A stretch of DNA of 64,000 nucleotides from Gordius sp. MW1 (lineage: Eukaryota; Nematomorpha; Gordioida; Gordea; Gordiidae): contig OZ038531.1 of NCBI GenBank assembly GCA_964036665.1, positions 14,508,168 through 14,572,167 of the forward strand. Reading direction: 5' to 3'. The notes under the pieces are model-generated. The model ran no database searches. It saw only the letters and a program-made list of their open reading frames with translations, and was not told where the DNA came from. This document shows, piece by piece, positions 10,401 to 21,302 of the stretch. Made by a program: the position numbers and the translations under genes. Numbering within the stretch: position 1 is the first letter of the stretch; every line of letters begins with the position of its first letter.

Positions 10401-13053
10401 AAACTAATCACAACAATAAAACGTTGTCTTTTGTCAAAATGATAGATCTCGCAGCTTAAAACCTATTTCGGAAGTCAATAGAGGATAATAGGATTCTCAA
10501 ATTGGCTTACTTTTATATATTTTTTCATGCTCTTTCACATAGAATCAAAACCGTATTCATCCGATGAAAGTTGTCGTTTTCAGACGTGGTTTCTTAGATC
10601 CCAAGTAAAAATTTATTAGAATCTAAAAACTATTACTTTGAAATCATGTTTCAAAAATTAAGCACGCACGTTGCGATACAACAAACTAATCGCGACAATA
10701 AAACGTTGTCTTTTGTCAAAATGATAGTTCTCGCAGCTTAAAACCTCTTTTCGGAAGTCAATCGAGGATAATAGGATTCTTAAATTGGCTTACTTTTATA
10801 TATTTTTTCATGCTCTTTCACATAGAATCGAAAAAAATAAATATTTTTACCTCAAAATTTTTCACATATTTTTCTTCTAACCGTATTCATCCGATGAAAG
10901 TTGTCGTTTTCAGACGTGGTTTCTATGATCCCAAGTAAAAATTTATGAGAATCTAAAAACTATTACTTTGAAATCATGATCGCATAGAGCAGTTTTCAAA
11001 AATTAAGCACTCACGTTGCGATACAACAAACTAATCGCAACAATAAAATGTTGTCTTTTGTCAAAATGATAGTTCTCGCAGCTTAAAACCTCTTTTCGGA
11101 AGTCAATCGAGGATAATAGGATTCTCAAATTGGCTTACTTTTATATATTTTTTCATGCTCTTTCACATAGAATCAAAACCGTATTCATCCGATGAAAGTT
11201 GTCGTTTTCAGACGTGGTTTCTTAGATCCCAAGTAAAAATTTATCAGAATCTAAAAACTATTACTTTGAAATCATGTTTCAAAAATTAAGCACGCACGTT
11301 GCGATACAACAAACTAATCGCGACAATAAAACGTTGTCTTTTGTCAAAATGATAGTTCTCGCAGCTTAAAACCTCTTTTCGGAAGTCAATCGAGGATAAT
11401 AGGATTCTCAAATTGGCTTACTTTTATATATTTTTTTATGCTCTTTCACATACAATCGAAAAAAATAGATATTTTTACCTCAAAATTTTTCACATATTTT
11501 TCTTTGAACCGTATTCATCCGAAAGTTGTCGTTTTCAGACATGGTTTCTATGATCCCAAGTAAAAATTTATCAGAATTTAAAAACTATTACTTTGAAATC
11601 ATGATCGCATAGAGCAGTTTTCAAAAATTAAGCACTCACGTTGCGATACAACAAACTAATCACAACAATAAAACGTTGTCTTTTGTCAAAATGATAGATC
11701 TCGCAGCTTAAAACCTATTTCGGAAGTCAATAGAGGATAATAGGATTCTCAAATTGGCTTACTTTTATATATTTTTTTATGCTCTTTGACACAGAATCGA
11801 AAAAAATAAATATTTTAACCTCAAAATTTTTCACATATTTTTCTTTGAACCGTATTCATCCGATGAAAGTTGTCGTTTTCAGACGTGGTTTCTATGATCC
11901 CAAGTAAAACTTTATCAGAATCTAAAAACTATTACTTTGAAATCATGATCGCATAGAGCAGTTTTCAAAAATTAAGCACTCACGTTGCGTTACAACAAAC
12001 TAATCGCAACAATAAAACGTTGTCTTTTGTCAAAATGATAGTTCTCGCAGCTTAAAACCTCTTTTCGGAAGTCAATCGAGGATAATGGGATTCTCAAATT
12101 GGCTTACTTTTATATATTTTTTCATGCTCTTGCACATACAATCGAAAAAAATAGATATTTTTACCTCAAAATTTTTCACATATTTTTCTTAGAACCGTAT
12201 TCATCCGAAAGTTGTCGTTTTCAGACGTGGTTTCTATGATCCCAAGTAAAAATTTATCATAATTTAAAAACTATTACTTTGAAATCATGATCGCATATAG
12301 CAGTTTTCAAAAATTAAGCACTCACGTTGCGATACAACAAACTAATCGCGACAATAAAACGTTGTCTTTTGTCAAAATGATAGTTCTCGCAGCTTAAAAC
12401 CTCTTTTCGGAAGTCAATCGAGGATAATGGGATTCTAAAATTGGCTTACTTTTATATATTTTTTCATGCTCTTTCACATAGAATCAAAACCGTATTCATC
12501 CGATGAAAGTTGTCGTTTTCAGACGTGGTTTCTTAGATCCCAAGTAAAAATTTATCAGAATCTAAAAACTATTACTTTGAAATCATGTTTCAAAAATTAA
12601 GCACGCACGTTGCGATACAACAAACTAATCGCGACAATAAAACGTTGTCTTTTGTCAAAATGATAGTTCTCGCAGCTTAAAACCTCTTTTCGGAAGTCAA
12701 TCGAGGATAATAGGATTCTCAAATTGGCTTACTTTTATATATTTTTTCATGCTCTTTCACATAGAATCGAAAAAAATAAATATTTCAAAATTTTTCACAT
12801 ATTTTTCTTCTAACCGTATTCATCCGATGAAAGTTGTCGTTTTCAGACGTGGTTTCTATGATCCTAAGTAAAAATTTATCAGAATTAAAAAACTATTACT
12901 TTGAAATCATGATCGCATAGAGCAGTTTTCAAAAATTAAGCACTCACGTTGCGATACAACAAACTAATCGCAACAATAAAACGTTGTCTTTTGTCAAAAT
13001 GATAGTTCTCGCAGCTTAAAACCTCTTTTCGGAAGTCAATCGAGGATAATAGG

Positions 13054-16000
13054 ATTCAAATTGGCTTACTTTTATATTTTTTTTCATGATCTTTCACATA
13101 GAATCGAAAAAAATAAATATTTTTACCTCAAAATTTTTCACATATTTTTCTTTGAACCGTATTCATCCAATGAAAGTTGTCGTTTTCAGACGTGGTTTCT
13201 ATGATCCCAAGTAAACCTTAATCAGAATCTAAAAACTATTACTTTGAAATCATGATCGCATAGAGCAGTTTTCAAAAATTAAGCACTCACGTTGCGATAC
13301 AACAAACTAATCGCAACAATAAAACGTTGTCTTTTGTCAAAATGATAGTTCTCGCAGCTTAAAACCTCTTTTCGGAAGTCAATCGAGGATAATGGGATTC
13401 TCAAATTGGCTTACTTTTATATATTTTTTCATGCTCTTTCACATAGAATCGAAAAAAATAAATATTTTTGCCTCAAAATTTTTCACATATTTTTCTTTGA
13501 ACCGTATTCATCCGATGAAAGTTGTCGTTTTCAGACGTGGTTTCTATGATCCCAAGTAAAAATTTATCAGAATCTAAAAACTATTACTTTGAAATCATGA
13601 TCGCATAGAGCAGTTTTCAAAAATTAAGCACTCACGTTGCGATACAACAAACTAATCGCAACAATAAAACGTTGTCTTTTGTCAAAATGATAGTTCTCGC
13701 AGCTTAAAACCTCTTTTCGGAAGTCAATCGAGGATAATAGGATTCTCAAATTGGCTTACTTTTATATATTTTTTCATGCTCTTTCACATAGAATCGAAAA
13801 AAATAAATTTTTTTACCTCAAAATTTTTCACATATTTTTCTTTGAACCGTATTCATCCAATGAAAGTTGTCGTTTTCAGACGTGGTTTCTATGATCCCAA
13901 GTAAAACTTTATCAGAATCTAAAAACTATTACTTTGAAATCATGATCGCATAGAGCAGTTTTCAAAAATTAAGCACTCACGTTGCGATACAACAAACTAA
14001 TCGCAACAATAAAACGTTGTCTTTTGTCAAAATGATAGTTCTCGCAGCTTAAAACCTCTTTTCGGAAGTCAATCGAGGATAATGGGATTCTCAAATTGGC
14101 TTACTTTTATATATTTTTTCATGCTCTTTCACATAGAATCAAAACCGTATTCATCCGATGAAAGTTGTCGTTTTCAGACGTGGTTTCTTAGATCCCAAGT
14201 AAAAATTGATCAGAATCTAAAAACTATTACTTTGAAATCATGTTTCAAAAATTAAGCACGCACGTTGCGATACAACAAACTAATCGCGACAATAAAACGT
14301 TGTCTTTTGTCAAAATGATAGTTCTCGCAGCTTAAAACCTCTTTTCGGAAGTCAATCGAGGATAATAGGATTCTCAAATTGGCTTACTTTTATATATTTT
14401 TTCATGCTCTTTCACATAGAATCGAAAAAAATAAATATTTTTACCTCAAAATTTTTCACATATTTTTCTTCTAACCGTATTCATCCGATGAAAGTTGTCG
14501 TTTTCAGACGTGGTTTCTATGATCCCAAGTAAAAATTTATCAGAATTAAAAAACTATTACTTTGAAATCATGATCGCATAGAGCAGTTTTCAAAAATTAA
14601 GCACTCACGTTGCGATACAACAAACTAATCGCAACAATAAAACGTTGTCTTTTGTCAAAATAATAGTTCTCGCAGCTTAAAACCTTTTTTCGGAAGTCAA
14701 TCGAGGATAATAGGATTCTCAAATTGGCTTACTTTTATATATTTTTTCATGCTCTTTCACATAGAATCGAAAAAAATAAATATTTTTACCTCAAAATTTT
14801 TCACATATTTTTCTTTGAACCGTATTCATCCGATGAAAGTTGTCGTTTTCAGACGTGGTTTCTAAGATCGCAAGTAAAAATTTATCAGAATCTAAAAACT
14901 ATTACTTTGAAATCATGATCGCATAGAGCAGTTTTCAAAAATTAAGCACTCACGTTGCGATACAACAAACTAATCGCAACAATAAAACGTTGTCTTTTGT
15001 CAAAATGATAGTTCTCGCAGCTTAAAACCTCTTTTCGGAAGTCAATAGGATAATAGGATTCTCAAATTGGCTTACTTTTATATATTTTTTCATGCTCTTT
15101 CACATAGAATCGAAAAAATAAATATTTTTACCTCAAAATTTTTCACATATTTTTCTTTGAACCGTATTCATCCGATGAAAGTTATCGTTTTCAGACGTGG
15201 TTTCTATGATCCCAAGTAAAAATTTATCAGAATATAAAAACTATTACTTTGAAATCATGATCGCATAGAGCAGTTTTCAAAAATTAAGCACTCACGTTGC
15301 GATACAACAAACTAATCACAACAATAAAACGTTGTCTTTTGTCAAAATGATAGTTCTCGCAGCTTAAAACCTCTTTTCGGAAGTCAATCGAGGATAATAG
15401 GATTCTCAAATTGGCTTACTTTTATATATTTTTTCATGCTCTTTCACATAGAATCGAAAAAATAAATATTTTTACCTCAAAATTTTTCACATATTTTTCT
15501 TTGAACCGTATTCATCCGATGAAAGTTGTCGTTTTCAGACGTGGTTTCTATGATCCCAAGTAAAAATTTATCAGAATATAAAAACTATTACTTTGAAATC
15601 ATGATCGCATAGAGCAGTTTTCAAAAATTAAGCACTCACGTTGCGATACAACAAACTAATCACAACAATAAAACGTTGTCTTTTGTCAAAATGATAGTTC
15701 TCGCAGCTTAAAACCTATTTCGGAAGTCAATAGAGGATAATAGGATTCTCAAATTGGCTTAATTTATATATTTTTTTATGCTCTTTCACATAGAATCGAA
15801 AAAAATAAATATTTTTGCCTCAAAATTTTTCACATATTTTTCTTTGAACACTATTCATCCGATGAAAGTTGTCGTTTTCAGACGTGGTTTCTATGATCCC
15901 AAGTAAAAATTTATCAGAATCTAATACTTTGAAATCATGATCGCATAGAGCAGTTTTCAAAAATTAAGCACTCACGTTGCGATACAACAAACTAATCGCA

Positions 16001-16081
16001 ACAATAAAACGTTGTCTTTTGTCAAAATGATAGTTCTCGCAGCTTAAAACCTCTTTTCGGAAGTCAATCGAGGATAATAGG
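13054..16081 (+). repeat. Mixed monomers with a 688-bp near-duplication
   Basis: Starts: 13054, 13397, 13742, 14087 S, 14370 C, 14715 K, 15058, 15402, 15745 (337 bp). The 13054 and 13742 monomers share TCCAATGAAAG, pointing to a two-monomer duplication of 688 bp. The 15058 and 15402 monomers share AATATAAAAAC and AATCACAAC. Versions of 15402-16706 reappear at 54473-56130, so part of this block was also incorporated into higher-order unit 4. Confidence 0.85.
13397..13741 (+). repeat. Reference long monomer (L, 345 bp)
   Basis: This monomer is close to the majority sequence and serves as coordinate reference (monomer position 1 = A of ATTCTC). Landmarks: a T/A-rich block at 17-36; A- and T-tracts at 56-96; the CCGATGAAAG box near 116-125; TTGTCGTTTTCAGAC at about 127-140; TTCTATGATCCC around 146-156; ATCATGAT palindrome at 198-205; inverted repeat GTTGCGAT/ATCGCAAC at 240-266; AACGTT near 272-277; TTCGGAAGTCAATCGAGG near 320-337. 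The length is divisible by three, so stop codons such as the TAA in AAGTAAAAA fall in the same frame in successive long monomers. Its only difference from my consensus is a G where most copies have A in the TTTTTACCTC motif. Confidence 0.95.
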
Positions 16082-16706
16082 ATTCTCAAATTGGCTTACT
16101 TTTATATATTTTTTCATGCTCTTTCACATAGAATCGAAAAAAATAAATATTTTATACCTCAAAATTTTTCACATATTTTTCTTTGAACCGTATTCATCCG
16201 ATGAAAGTTGTCGTTTTCAGACGTGGTTTCTATGATCCCAAGTAAAACTTTATCAGAATCTAAAAACTATTACTTTGAAATCATGATCGCATAGAGCAGT
16301 TTTCAAAAATTAAGCACTCACGTTGCGATAAAACTAATCGCAACAATAAAACGTTGTCTTTTGTCAAAATGATAGTTCTCGCAGCTTAAAACCTCTTTTC
16401 GGAAGTCAATCGAGGATAATGGGATTCTAAAATTGGCTTACTTTTATATATTTTTTCATGCTCTTTCACATAGAATCAAAACCGTATTCATCCGATGAAA
16501 GTTGTCGTTTTCAGACGTGGTTTCTTAGATCCCAAGTAAAAATTTATCAGAATCTAAAAACTATTACTTTGAAATCATGTTTCAAAAATTAAGCACGCAC
16601 GTTGCGATACAACAAACTAATCGCGACAATAAAACGTTGTCTTTTGTCAAAATGATAGTTCTCGCAGCTTAAAACCTCTTTTCTGAAGTCAATCGAGGAT
16701 AATAGG

Positions 16707-17051
16707 ATTATCAAATTGGCTTACTTTTATATATTTTTTCATGCTCTCTCACATAGAATCGAAAAAAATAAATATTTTTACCTCAAAATTTTTCACATAT
16801 TTTTCTTTGAACCGTATTCATCCGTTGAAAGTTGTCGTTTTCAGACGTGGTTTCTAAGATCGCAAGTAAAAATTTATAAGAATCTAAAAACTATTACTTT
16901 GAAATCATGATCGCATAGAGCAGTTTTCAAAAATTAAGCACTCACGTTGCGATACAACAAACTAATCGCAACAATAAAACGTTGTCTTTTGTCAAAATGA
17001 TAGTTCTCGCAGCTTAAAACCTTTTTTCGGAAGTCAATCGAGGATAATAGT
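16707..17051 (+). repeat. Monomer subtype K' (345 bp)
   Basis: This K-like monomer (TTCTAAGATCGC) starts ATTATCAAATTGG and has CTCTCTCACATAG, CCGTTGAAAG and TTTATAAGAATC, but keeps TTAAGC and ACGTTGTC in its 3' half. Copies are at 16707, 18660 and 19630; a related copy is at 24328 (TTTCAACCG, CCGATGGAAG). A second K-like subtype with GATGTGGTTTCTAAG and CAACAAATTAATC lies at 21303, 21987, 23297 and 25013. These subtypes are confined to the 16-25 kb part of the window. Confidence 0.85.
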
Positions 17052-17737
17052 ATTCTCAAATTGGCTTACTTTTATATATTTTTTCATGCTCTTTCACATA
17101 GAATCGAAAAAAATAGATATTTTTACCTCAAAATTTTTCACATATTTTTCTTCTAACCGTATTCATCCGATGAAAGTTGTCGTTTTCAGACGTGGTTTCT
17201 ATGATCCCAAGTAAAAATTTATCAGAATTTAAAAACTATTACTTTGAAATCATGATCGCATAGAGCAATTTTCAAAAAGCACTCACGTTGCGATACAACA
17301 AACTAATCTTAAAAAAAAAACGTTGTCTTTTGTCAAAATGATAGTTCTCGCGGCTTAAAACCTCTTTTCGGAAGTCAATCGAGGATAACAGGATTCTCAA
17401 ATTGCCTTACTTTTATATATTTTTTTATGCTCTTTCACATACTATCGAAAAAAATAGATATTTTTACCTCAAAATTTTTCACATATTTTTCTTTGAACCG
17501 TATTCATCCGATGAAAGTTGTCGTTTTCAGACGTGGTTTCTATGATCCCAAGTCAAAATTTATCAGAATTTAAAAACTATTACTTTGAAATCATGATCGC
17601 ATAGAGCAGTTTTCAAAAATTAAGCACTCACGTTGCGATACAACAAACTATTCGCAACAATAAAACGTTGTCTTTTGTCAAAATGATAGTTCTCGCAGCT
17701 TAAAACCTCTTTTCGGAAGTCAATCGAGGATAATGGG

Positions 17738-18035
17738 ATTCTCATATTGGCTTACTTTTATATATTTTTTCATGCTCTTTCACATAGAATCGAAACCGTA
17801 TTCATCCGATGAAAGTTGTCGTTTTCAGACGTGGTTTCTTAGATCCCAAGTAAAAATTTATCAGAATCTAAAAACTATTACTTTGATATCATGATCGCAT
17901 AGAGCAGTTTTCAAAAATTAAGCACTTACGTTGCGATACAACAAACTAATCGCAACAATAAAACGTTGTCTTTTGTCAAAATGATAGTTCTCGCGGCTTA
18001 AAACCTCTTTTCGGAAGTCAATCGAGGATAATAGG
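17738..18035 (+). repeat. Hybrid monomer S/L, 298 bp
   Basis: The 5' part is S-type (47-bp deletion and TTCTTAGATCCC). The 3' part is long-type: the 15-bp segment containing ATCGCATAGAGCAG is present, and it has AATCGCAAC rather than AATCGCGAC. 345 minus 47 gives 298. A second copy lies at 20660-20957 and follows from the 2923-bp duplication. Both carry TTGATATCATGATC in place of TTGAAATCATGATC. The likely origin is a crossover or conversion between an S and an L monomer in the region between the TTCTTAG/TTCTATG site and the ATCATG site. Confidence 0.88.
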
Positions 18036-20659
18036 ATTCTCAAATTGGCTTACTTTTATATATTTTTTTATGCTCTCTCACATACTATCGAAAAAAATAG
18101 ATATTTTTACCTAAAAATTTTTCACATATTTTTCTTTGAACCGTATTGATCCGATGAAAGTTGTCGTTTTCAGACGTGGTTTCTATGATCCCAAGTCAAA
18201 ATTTATCAGAATCTAAAAACTATTACTTTGAAATCATGATCGCATAGAGCAGTTTTCAAAAATTAAGCACTCACGTTGCGATAAAACTAATCGCAACAAT
18301 AAAACGTTGTCTTTTGTCAAAATGATAGTTCTCGCAGCTTAAAACCTCTTTTCGGAAGTCAATCGAGGATAATGGGATTCTAAAATTGGCTTACTTTTAT
18401 ATATTTTTTCATGCTCTTTCACATAGAATCAAAACCGTATTCATCCGATGAAAGTTGTCGTTTTCAGACGTGGTTTCTTAGATCCCAAGTAAAAATTTAT
18501 CAGAATCTAAAAACTATTACTTTGAAATCATGTTTCAAAAATTAAGCACGCACGTTGCGATACAACAAACTAATCGCGACAATAAAACGTTGTCTTTTGT
18601 CAAAATGATAGTTCTCGCAGCTTAAAACCTCTTTTCTGAAGTCAATCGAGGATAATAGGATTATCAAATTGGCTTACTTTTATATATTTTTTCATGCTCT
18701 CTCACATAGAATCGAAAAAAATAAATATTTTTACCTCAAAATTTTTCACATATTTTTCTTTGAACCGTATTCATCCGTTGAAAGTTGTCGTTTTCAGACG
18801 TGGTTTCTAAGATCGCAAGTAAAAATTTATAAGAATCTAAAAACTATTACTTTGAAATCATGATCGCATAGAGCAGTTTTCAAAAATTAAGCACTCACGT
18901 TGCGATACAACAAACTAATCGCAACAATAAAACGTTGTCTTTTGTCAAAATGATAGTTCTCGCAGCTTAAAACCTCTTTTCGGAAGTCAATCGAGGATAA
19001 TAGGATTCTCAAATTGGCTTACTTTTATATATTTTTTCATGCTCTTTCACATAGAATCGAAAAAAATAAATATTTTATACCTCAAAATTTTTCACATATT
19101 TTTCTTTGAACCGTATTCATCCGATGAAAGTTGTCGTTTTAAGACGTATTTTCTATGATCCCAAGTAAAACTTTATCAGAATCTAAAAACTATTACTTTG
19201 AAATCATGATCGCATAGAGCAGTTTTCAAAAATTAAGCACTCACGTTGCGATAAAACTAATCGCAACAATAAAACGTTGTCTTTTGTCAAAATGATAGTT
19301 CTCGCAGCTTAAAACCTCTTTTCGGAAGTCAATCGAGGATAATGGGATTCTAAAATTGGCTTACTTTTATATATTTTTTCATGCTCTTTCACATAGAATC
19401 AAAACCGTATTCATCCGATGAAAGTTGTCGTTTTCAGACGTGGTTTCTTAGATCCCAAGTAAAAATTTATCAGAATCTAAAAACTATTACTTTGAAATCA
19501 TGTTTCAAAAATTAAGCACGCACGTTGCGATACAACAAACTAATCGCGACAATAAAACGTTGTCTTTTGTCAAAATGATAGTTCTCGCAGCTTAAAACCT
19601 CTTTTCTGAAGTCAATCGAGGATAATAGGATTATCAAATTGGCTTACTTTTATATATTTTTTCATGCTCTCTCACATAGTATCGAAAAAAATAAATATTT
19701 TTACCTCAAAATTTTTCACATATTTTTCTTTGAACCGTATTCATCCGTTGAAAGTTGTCGTTTTCAGACGTGGTTTCTAAGATCGCAAGTAAAAATTTAT
19801 AAGAATCTAAAAACTATTACTTTGAAATCATGATCGCATAGAGCAGTTTTCAAAAATTAAGCACTCACGTTGCGATACAACAAACTAATCGCAACAATAA
19901 AACGTTGTCTTTTGTCAAAATGATAGTTCTCGCAGCTTAAAACCTTTTTTCGGAAGTCAATCGAGGATAATAGTATTCTCAAATTGGCTTACTTTTATAT
20001 ATTTTTTCATGCTCTTTCACATAGAATCGAAAAAAATAGATATTTTTACCTCAAAATTTTTCACATATTTTTCTTCTAACCGTATTCATCCGATGAAAGT
20101 TGTCGTTTTCAGACGTGGTTTCTATGATCCCAAGTAAAAATTTATCAGAATTTAAAAACTATTACTTTGAAATCATGATCGCATAGAGCAATTTTCAAAA
20201 AGCACTCACGTTGCGATACAACAAACTAATCTTAAAAAAAAACGTTGTCTTTTGTCAAAATGATAGTTCTCGCGGCTTAGAACCCCTTTTCGGAAGTCAA
20301 TCGAGGATAACAGGATTCTCAAATTGCCTTACTTTTATATATTTTTTTATGCTCTTTCACATACTATCGAAAAAAATAGATATTTTTACCTCAAAATTTT
20401 TCACATATTTTTCTTTGAACCGTATTCATCCGATGAAAGTTGTCGTTTTCAGACGTGGTTTCTATGATCCCAAGTCAAAATTTATCAGAATTTAAAAACT
20501 ATTACTTTGAAATCATGATCGCATAGAGCAGTTTTCAAAAATTAAGCACTCACGTTGCGATACAACAAACTATTCGCAACAATAAAACGTTGTCTTTTGT
20601 CAAAATGATAGTTCTCGCAGCTTAAAACCTCTTTTCGGAAGTCAATCGAGGATAATGGG

Positions 20660-20957
20660 ATTCTCATATTGGCTTACTTTTATATATTTTTTCATGCTCT
20701 TTCACATAGAATCGAAACCGTATTCATCCGATGAAAGTTGTCGTTTTCAGACGTGGTTTCTTAGATCCCAAGTAAAAATTTATCAGAATCTAAAAACTAT
20801 TACTTTGATATCATGATCGCATAGAGCAGTTTTCAAAAATTAAGCACTCACGTTGCGATACAACAAACTAATCGCAACAATAAAACGTTGTCTTTTGTCA
20901 AAATGATAGTTCTCGCGGCTTAAAACCTCTTTTCGGAAGTCAATCGAGGATAATAGG
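20660..20957 (+). repeat. Hybrid monomer S/L, 298 bp (second copy)
   Basis: This copy has the same structure as 17738-18035: the 47-bp segment is absent and the 15-bp segment is present. The copies differ slightly, for example CACTTACG at about 17932 against CACTCACG here. It is part of the second copy of the 2923-bp duplicated segment. Confidence 0.88.
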
Positions 20958-21302
20958 ATTCTCAAATTGGCTTACTTTTATATATTTTTTTATGCTCTCT
21001 CACATACTATCGAAAAAAATAGATATTTTTCCCTAAAAATTTTTCACATATTTTTCTTTGAACCGTATTCATCCGATGAAAGTTGTCGTTTTCAGACGTG
21101 GTTTCTATGATCCCAAGTAAAACTTTATCAGAATCTAAAAACTATTACTTTGAAATCATGATCGCATAGAGCAGTTTTCAAAAATTAAGCACTCACGTTG
21201 CGATACAACAAACTAATCGCAACAATAAAACGTTGTCTTTTGTCAAAATGATAGTTCTCGCAGCTTAAAACCTCTTTTCGGAAGTCAATCGAGGATAATA
21301 GG

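Larger units (their letters stand above)
6491..13053 (+). repeat. 20-monomer higher-order repeat, unit 1 (6563 bp)
   Basis: Monomer starts: 6491 K, 6836 T, 7181 S280, 7461 C, 7806 K, 8150 T, 8495 S279, 8774 C, 9119 C, 9464 C, 9809 K, 10152 D, 10493 S, 10776 C, 11121 S, 11404 D, 11745, 12090, 12432 S, 12715 C (339 bp, lacking TTTACC). The same 20-monomer order recurs at 37336-43900 with only a handful of differences that I could see. The K-T-S280-C set (1315 bp) is used twice at the beginning. Confidence 0.92.
16082..21302 (+). repeat. 970-bp trimers and a 2923-bp duplication
   Basis: Starts: 16082, 16424 S, 16707 K', 17052 C, 17393, 17738 S298, 18036, 18377 S, 18660 K', 19005, 19347 S, 19630 K', 19975 C, 20315, 20660 S298, 20958. 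The L-S-K' trimer (342+283+345 = 970 bp) appears at 16082, at 18036 (L of 341 bp) and at 19005. Monomers 17052 to 18035 recur at 19975 to 20957, offset 2923, including the unusual A-run after AATCTT. Private markers GATAAAACTAATC (missing CAAC) and ATTCTAAAATTGG tie the trimers together. Confidence 0.88.

Noticed and set aside
13421..13440. TATA-like TTTTATATATTTTTT as a promoter
   Set aside because: It is expected in AT-rich DNA, is present in nearly all 194 monomers, and has no associated gene or other promoter element. I found no Pol III A or B box.
13507..13530. Hammerhead-ribozyme-like CCGATGA followed by GTC
   Set aside because: The core heptamer has C in place of U (CUGAUGA needed), there is no correctly placed GAAA partner, and the flanks do not form the three helices. 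Some satellite DNAs do encode hammerheads, but this one does not show it.
13715..13735. Possible CENP-B box in the TTCGGAAGTCAATCGAGG region
   Set aside because: The CENP-B consensus needs TTCG, four bases, A, two bases, then CGGG. Here the A position is T and CGGG is absent at the required spacing; the reverse strand also fails.
13397..13741. Origin of the 345-bp monomer by doubling of a ~150-170-bp unit (two TTGTC-containing segments)
   Set aside because: Only a few bases around GTTGTCnTTTT are similar between the halves (about 150 bases apart). No extended internal similarity was visible.
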